A program made the translations under genes and the position numbers. This document shows, piece by piece, positions 15,523-19,296 of a stretch of 19,296 nucleotides of DNA (position 1 is its first letter; the number at the start of each line of letters is the position of its first letter). Source of the DNA: Gammaproteobacteria bacterium. GTDB taxonomy: Bacteria > Pseudomonadota > Gammaproteobacteria > Chromatiales > Chromatiaceae. The stretch is from the NCBI GenBank assembly GCA_019136395.1, contig JAGVUH010000140.1:1-19296 (forward strand), written 5' to 3'. The notes under the pieces are model-generated. The model did no database searches. It had not been told where the DNA came from and saw nothing but the letters and a program-made list of their open reading frames with translations.

Positions 15523-16399
15523 ATGCCCGGTGAACTGCCCTTCGATAACCTCCTGGCCGTCCTTTTCGGCTTCGCCTTCCTGCCCCTGGTCCTGCTGCTG
15601 AGTGGGCGGCTTGGCCTCTATACCGTCATCCGCGAGCGCGAGGCCCAGGTCTATACCCTGTTTGGCAAGGTGCTGGGCACCCTGGAGGAGCCGGGGATCC
15701 GTTTTCCTCTGATTCACTTCGGGCTCAAGGCCCTGCTGGTGCCCCTGTTCGGTGAGATGCACCGGGTCGATACCCGGCTGCGCCAGAACTACCTGCGGGA
15801 CCAGATGGTGAACTCGGGGGAGGGGACGCCCATGGGGGTGGGGATCTGGTACGAGATGCAGGTCAACGACCCCGTGGCCTACCTGTTCGCCAACGCCAAT
15901 CCCGAGGGCTCGCTGGAGGCCAACGTCTCCAGCGCGACTATCTCCACCCTGAGCAATCTGGAGATGGACAAGATGCTGGAGGACCGTCATCAGCTCAGCC
16001 AGCAGGTGCGCCACACCGTCTCCCCCCTGTCGGAGAAGTGGGGCTACCGGCTGGGCTCGGTCTATATTCGCAAGGTGGCCTTCACCGACCGGCAGATGGT
16101 CGACAACATCACGGAGAAGGTGGTAAAGCGCCTGGTCCAGGTGACCAGCGCCATGAAGCAGGACGGGGAGAACCGGGTGGGCCTGATCAAGAGCTGCCCG
16201 TCCCGCCGTGGTCGGCGACGCCCTCAATGCCATCGCCAAACAGGACGCGGAGGTCCTGGAGGCCGTGCTGGAGGTGCTGGAGACGGAGCGCCTCATCGCC
16301 TCCGGCGCCACGGTGGAACTGGTGCCGCCCGGGGCCCGGGTGCTGGTATCCCTGGGCGGCGCTCGCGAGGGGGAAGGGCACGCCGCCCCGCGGGCCTGA
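15523..16399 (+). pseudogene. SPFH/band-7 domain membrane protein, second of a pair, frameshifted
   Basis: The reading from the ATG at 15523 encodes an SPFH protein with an N-terminal membrane segment (residues 9-30) and a clear band-7 region (GLYTVIREREAQVYTLFGKVLGTLEEPGIRF through LGSVYIRKVAFTDRQMVDNITEKVVKRLVQVTSAMKQDGENRVGLIKS). Family-like sequence then stops at about 16191. It resumes in the +1 frame from 16193 (AARPAVVGDALNAIAKQDAEVLEAVLEVLETERLI, to the stop at 16397-16399). Members of the family known to me have about a dozen more residues between these points, so an out-of-frame deletion fits best. Without correction the first frame runs on to 16644 with unrelated sequence. The ATG has GGAG upstream. 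It could be a true pseudogene, a recent mutation or an assembly error. Confidence 0.82.
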
Positions 16400-16504
16400 C
16401 GACCGTCGCCTCGCTGTCAATACCCCTGGCGGCCGCCCCGATTCTTGGCGGAGCCCAGCCTCTCAGCCGCCGCGGTAAGAGCGAAAGGCGGGCGAGGTGG
16501 CGGA

Positions 16505-17488
16505 TCAGCCGGACTCGCCCTCCCCATTCAGCACGCAGGGCTCCCCGGAGCCGAGCCAGAACGCCAGGCTTTTGTGCAGGAAATCGGCCCAGGGCATGTA
16601 GTGGGAGCCATCGCAAGAGAAATTCAGGCCGACGATGCCATTGAAAATGTTCAGGGAGCCGGAGCGCAGGTAGATGGTCTCGTCCATCAGGCGCAGGGCC
16701 TTGAAGGTGGCGAAGACCTCCCGCACCCGCTCCAGGGGGATCTCCGCGTCGCTGGGGTAGGGGCGACGGGGGTAGGCCAGGCAGATACCGGGATCGGCCA
16801 GGTCCTCGTAATCGAGCAGGCGAAAGCGAAAGGGGTCGTCCATCAGCCAGAGGGTGGCCCGGGAACTGGAAAAGTGCAGCTTGGCGTGAAAGACCCCATG
16901 GGCGGCGATGAGCTCCACCATCAGGTCCAGGATCGGGTCGATGCGCTGATCCATGAGGCTCTCCACCCGCTCCTGCTGGAAGAGCCCCCCGCGGATGGCG
17001 GGATCGCCCTTGAGTTGCACCCACTGGCCCGGCTGCTCATAGAGTTCCCGGGTCAGGGGCAGGTCGCGCAGGTCGAAATCCGCCCCCAGGAAGCCCAGGA
17101 GCCGACCATCCCGGTCCTCCAGACGCTGGATGGCGGTGAGGGACGGGCGGCGGGCATTGCGGCTGATATAGACCGCGGAGAGGGAGAAGCGCTCGCCGGC
17201 CAGGGCCTCCGCCAGGTAGGGGCGATCGTGACGGTCGCGGCCCAGATGCTCGGGCAGGGGTCCCTGGGGCGAAATGTTCGCGGTGATCTGGCGCGCGTTG
17301 GCGTCCAGGATGTAGAGATATTTGCACGAGGCCAGCGACGGCAGGGCCCGCGTCAGGATCGCTTCCAGGGCCTGACGCTCCGGCCAGGCGGACCGGCAGG
17401 GGAGCTCCAGCCGGCCCAGGGCCGTCGCCAGGCGTCCCTGAAGCAACATGCGTTGACGGGCGACGATGGTTTTGAGCGCCTGGCTCAT
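16505..17488 (-). CDS. Cytoplasmic Cache (PDC sensor)-domain protein of unknown function
   Basis: This 327-residue protein has no signal peptide or membrane segment. Residues 54-150 or so look like a PDC/Cache sensor domain, the fold that binds small ligands in many chemoreceptors and kinases. Motifs seen are YLYILDANARQITANISP, GRDRHDRPYLAEAL, FSLSAVYISRNARRPSLTAIQ and GRLLGFLGADFDLRDLPL. The remaining 170 or so residues (RVESLMDQRIDPILDLMVELIAAHG and FRFRLLDYEDLADPGICLAYPRRPYPSDAE) match no output domain that I recognise. The ATG at 17488 is preceded by GGAGA at a suitable distance and is preferred over an upstream start at 17524. A cytoplasmic Cache protein with no kinase, methyl-accepting or cyclase domain is unusual. 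It is convergent with the broken SPFH gene. Confidence 0.75.
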   Translation of the reverse strand: MSQALKTIVARQRMLLQGRLATALGRLELPCRSAWPERQALEAILTRALPSLASCKYLYILDANARQITANISPQGPLPEHLGRDRHDRPYLAEALAGERFSLSAVYISRNARRPSLTAIQRLEDRDGRLLGFLGADFDLRDLPLTRELYEQPGQWVQLKGDPAIRGGLFQQERVESLMDQRIDPILDLMVELIAAHGVFHAKLHFSSSRATLWLMDDPFRFRLLDYEDLADPGICLAYPRRPYPSDAEIPLERVREVFATFKALRLMDETIYLRSGSLNIFNGIVGLNFSCDGSHYMPWADFLHKSLAFWLGSGEPCVLNGEGESG

Positions 17489-17669
17489 GCGGGATTCTCC
17501 ATCTACATCAGGGCAAGGGCCCAACGGTGATCAGGGTCATCGCGGGGTTGATCCGGAAGGCGGTCTCCGCGGAGAGCGGCATCATATCCCCATCGCTGCT
17601 TCCTTTGCGCATTGCCCGTTGAACCTCCGTGGCCGGTGTTTGCCCATTCTCTGAGGGAAATCATAATTC

Positions 17670-17678
17670 TGGTATAGT
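17670..17678 (+). promoter_or_regulatory. Extended -10 promoter upstream of the YdjM-type gene
   Basis: TGGTATAGT (17670-17678) is an extended -10 element (TGnTATAGT) in an A/T-rich tract. Its start site would be about 40 bases upstream of the ATG at 17724. No good -35 is seen, which extended -10 promoters can tolerate. The rest of 17489-17723 shows no gene. Confidence 0.5.
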
Positions 17679-17723
17679 ATGTTGTTAACGGATATACGGA
17701 AACGTTATTAACCTCAAGATCAG

Positions 17724-18539
17724 ATGGCGGATTTCAAGACCCACCTCTATGGCGCGGCGGCGGCCAGCGGTCTGGCGGCCTTGGGGGTGTACAGCCTGGG
17801 CTGGACCACGACCGGCCACGCGCAACTGCTATTCCTGCATGGGGTGGCGGGGGGGTTGCTGCCCGATATCGACGCGCCCAAGTCCACGCCTGTAAGGGGC
17901 TTTTTCGCCCTCCTGGGCGTGGTCCTGGCCTTTGCCATGACCTTTCCCTTCGTCGGACGCTACCCCCTGATCGGTCTGGGGGGCATCTGGCTGCTGGTGT
18001 TCGTGACCGTCCGCTTCGGCATTTTCGCCCTCTTCGTCCGCTACACCGTCCACCGCGGCATCTGGCACTCCGGACTGGCGGCCATCGCCGTTGGTCTGGC
18101 CGGTGTGGTCCTGAGCCATCAGGCCCTGGGGATGCCCGCCTGGCAGTCCTGGCTGGCCGGCGCCTTCGTCACCCTGGGTTATCTCACCCATCTGGTCCTG
18201 GATGAGCTCGCCAGCGTCAATCTGCTGGGCAAGCGGATCAAGCGCTCCCTCGGCACGGCCCTCAAGCCCTTCAGTCTGGCCTATCCGGGCGCCAGCCTGG
18301 CGATGCTGCTGGCCGCGCTGATCCTCGGTGCTCTGGCCCCGCCCTTGGCGCCCGTCCTCGCCGTGGCCAACCACTATGGGCTGGCGACTCCTGATCTCAG
18401 TCTGGATCTCAGTCTGGATCTCCGTCCGGGCTTGCGGGCGGCGGGTGACTGGTTCACGCTAGACCTCGATCGCCTGCTGGGGGGGCCGCCGCGGGGATCG
18501 TTACCCACGGCGGAGGCGGGGCGCGCCGCCGGTGGTTGA
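17724..18539 (+). CDS. YdjM-type (LexA-binding inner-membrane-associated) metal-dependent hydrolase
   Basis: This 271-residue polytopic membrane protein belongs to the YdjM/PF04307 group. Conserved polar residues typical of the family are present: H7 in DFKTHLYG, D48 and D50 in LLPDIDAPKS, H110 and H115 in HRGIWHS, and H156 and D160 in THLVLDELASV. They probably form a metal site at the membrane. About five hydrophobic segments lie between them. The C-terminal tail (from about residue 220) is not membrane-like and contains a tandem DNA repeat. The biochemical reaction of the family is not well established; in E. coli ydjM is in the LexA regulon, but I see no SOS box here. The start at 17724 is the first in-frame ATG that keeps the conserved N-terminal His, with only a weak ribosome-binding site. 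Confidence 0.87.
   Translation: MADFKTHLYGAAAASGLAALGVYSLGWTTTGHAQLLFLHGVAGGLLPDIDAPKSTPVRGFFALLGVVLAFAMTFPFVGRYPLIGLGGIWLLVFVTVRFGIFALFVRYTVHRGIWHSGLAAIAVGLAGVVLSHQALGMPAWQSWLAGAFVTLGYLTHLVLDELASVNLLGKRIKRSLGTALKPFSLAYPGASLAMLLAALILGALAPPLAPVLAVANHYGLATPDLSLDLSLDLRPGLRAAGDWFTLDLDRLLGGPPRGSLPTAEAGRAAGG
18393..18428 (+). repeat. Tandem 12-base repeat inside the YdjM-type gene
   Basis: GATCTCAGTCTG is present twice in perfect tandem (18393-18404 and 18405-18416) and a third, diverged unit follows (18417-18428). It is in frame and encodes Asp-Leu-Ser-Leu repeats in the hydrophilic C-terminal tail. Copy number could vary between strains without breaking the frame. Confidence 0.85.
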
Positions 18540-18571
18540 GGGGCGGCCGGGCGAGGAATCAGGCAGCGAGC

Positions 18572-19296
18572 ATGCATAAGCAGGAATTGGATCGTTTGGC
18601 CATCGGGCTCATGGTGGTGCTGTGCGCCATCTGGGGCTTGCAACAGGTGGCGATCAAGATCGCCAACGCGGGCATTTCCCCGATCTGGCAGGCCGGGCTG
18701 CGCTCCCTGGGGGCGACCGCCGTCATCACTCTCTGGGCCCTGCTGCGAGGGGTGAGGCTCTTCGAGCGGGACCGCACCCTGTGGCCGGGCCTGGCCGTCG
18801 GCCTGATGTTCGCCGGGGAATTCGCGCTCATCTTCATCGGGCTGGAGTACACCCCGGCCTCCCGTGGGGTGATCTTCCTCTATACCGCACCCTTCTTCGT
18901 CGCCCTGGGCGCCCGCTGGTTCCTGCCGGGGGAACGGCTGCGCGCCGCCCAATGGTGGGGCATGGGGCTGGCCTTTGTCGGGGTGGTGCTGCTCTTCGGC
19001 GAGCATCTATGGCAGGCCGACGACCAGGCCTGGCGGGGGGACCTGATGATTCTGGGCGGGTCCGTCCTCTGGGCGGCAACGACCCTGACGATCAAGGCCA
19101 GCGCCCTGGCGCGATCCTCGGCGGAAAAGATGCTGCTCTATCAACTGGCGATCTCCGCCCTGCTGTTGCCGCTCCTGTCCCTGGCCCTGGGGGAGCCCGG
19201 CGTCTTCGCCCCCTCGGCCCTGGTCTGGGCGAACGTCGCCTTCCAGGCGGTGATCGTGGCCGGGATCTCCTACCTGGCCTGGTTCTGGTTGATCCG
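18572..19296 (+). CDS. EamA-family (DMT) transporter, cut by window edge
   Basis: This frame runs open from the ATG at 18572 to the end of the window (241 codons), so the C-terminus is missing. It encodes a drug/metabolite transporter superfamily protein: a short charged N-terminus, then repeated hydrophobic helices. EamA features include the opening IGLMVVLCAIWGLQQVAIKIANAGISPIWQAGLRS, the first-repeat segment IFIGLEYTPASRGVIFLYTAPFFVALGARWFLPGERL, and the start of the second repeat at DLMILGGSVLWAATTLTIKAS. Such transporters export amino acids or small metabolites; the substrate cannot be assigned. It starts 32 bases after the YdjM-type gene on the same strand and could be co-transcribed with it. 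The ribosome-binding site is weak. Confidence 0.9.
   Translation, partial: MHKQELDRLAIGLMVVLCAIWGLQQVAIKIANAGISPIWQAGLRSLGATAVITLWALLRGVRLFERDRTLWPGLAVGLMFAGEFALIFIGLEYTPASRGVIFLYTAPFFVALGARWFLPGERLRAAQWWGMGLAFVGVVLLFGEHLWQADDQAWRGDLMILGGSVLWAATTLTIKASALARSSAEKMLLYQLAISALLLPLLSLALGEPGVFAPSALVWANVAFQAVIVAGISYLAWFWLI

Noticed and set aside
16445..17530. Plus-strand open frame of 361 codons opposite the Cache-domain gene
   Set aside because: Antisense to a gene with recognisable Cache motifs and a good ribosome-binding site; the translation looks like a GC-rich shadow.
18393..18428. Possible CRISPR-like repeat
   Set aside because: The units are 12 bases, directly adjacent with no spacers, and in a coding frame; a simple tandem repeat.

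Overview
The window is GC-rich and reads like a gammaproteobacterial chromosome, most likely a purple sulfur bacterium or close relative (Chromatiaceae). The best pointer is a Tat-exported high-potential iron-sulfur protein (HiPIP) at 11791-12135. An edge-cut tmcA, a cysZ and an aroC gene fit the same group. The assignment is an inference from gene content; I could not run a phylogeny.

Layout. At the left edge is the 5' part of tmcA (minus strand); its upstream region holds a short direct repeat and it lacks an ATG or GTG near the expected start. Divergent from it is a toxin-antitoxin pair of the TumE (DUF6516) and winged-helix TumA type (486-1110). A tripartite RND efflux system follows: periplasmic adaptor (1237-2607), overlapping by four bases with an AcrB-type pump (2604-5771), then a TolC-type outer-membrane channel (6063-7421) with a good promoter of its own. 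Next come chorismate synthase aroC (7568-8671) and an MFS permease (8710-9852). An unrecognised single-pass membrane protein lies on the minus strand (10115-10981), divergent from an NlpC/P60 lipoprotein (11058-11597). The HiPIP gene follows, with a clear terminator, and then an unrecognised polytopic membrane protein (12373-13149).

The region 13150-13448 holds no gene but has a 133-base imperfect palindrome that looks like a structured repeat element. cysZ (13449-14228, minus) is divergent from a tandem pair of SPFH/band-7 membrane proteins (14409-16399). The second SPFH gene is broken by what looks like a small out-of-frame internal deletion. A soluble Cache (PDC)-domain protein (16505-17488, minus), a YdjM-type membrane metal-dependent hydrolase (17724-18539) and an EamA-family transporter cut by the right edge complete the window.

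How the genes work together. The adaptor, pump and channel should form one envelope-spanning efflux machine. The two SPFH proteins probably form, or once formed, a hetero-oligomeric membrane scaffold. The other genes look like independent housekeeping or accessory units. I found no CRISPR array, tRNA, rRNA, transposase or phage gene. I see no convincing new multi-gene system. The observations most worth following are the long palindrome, the broken SPFH gene, the tmcA start next to the direct repeat, and the possible frameshift at the C-terminus of the 10115-10981 protein.
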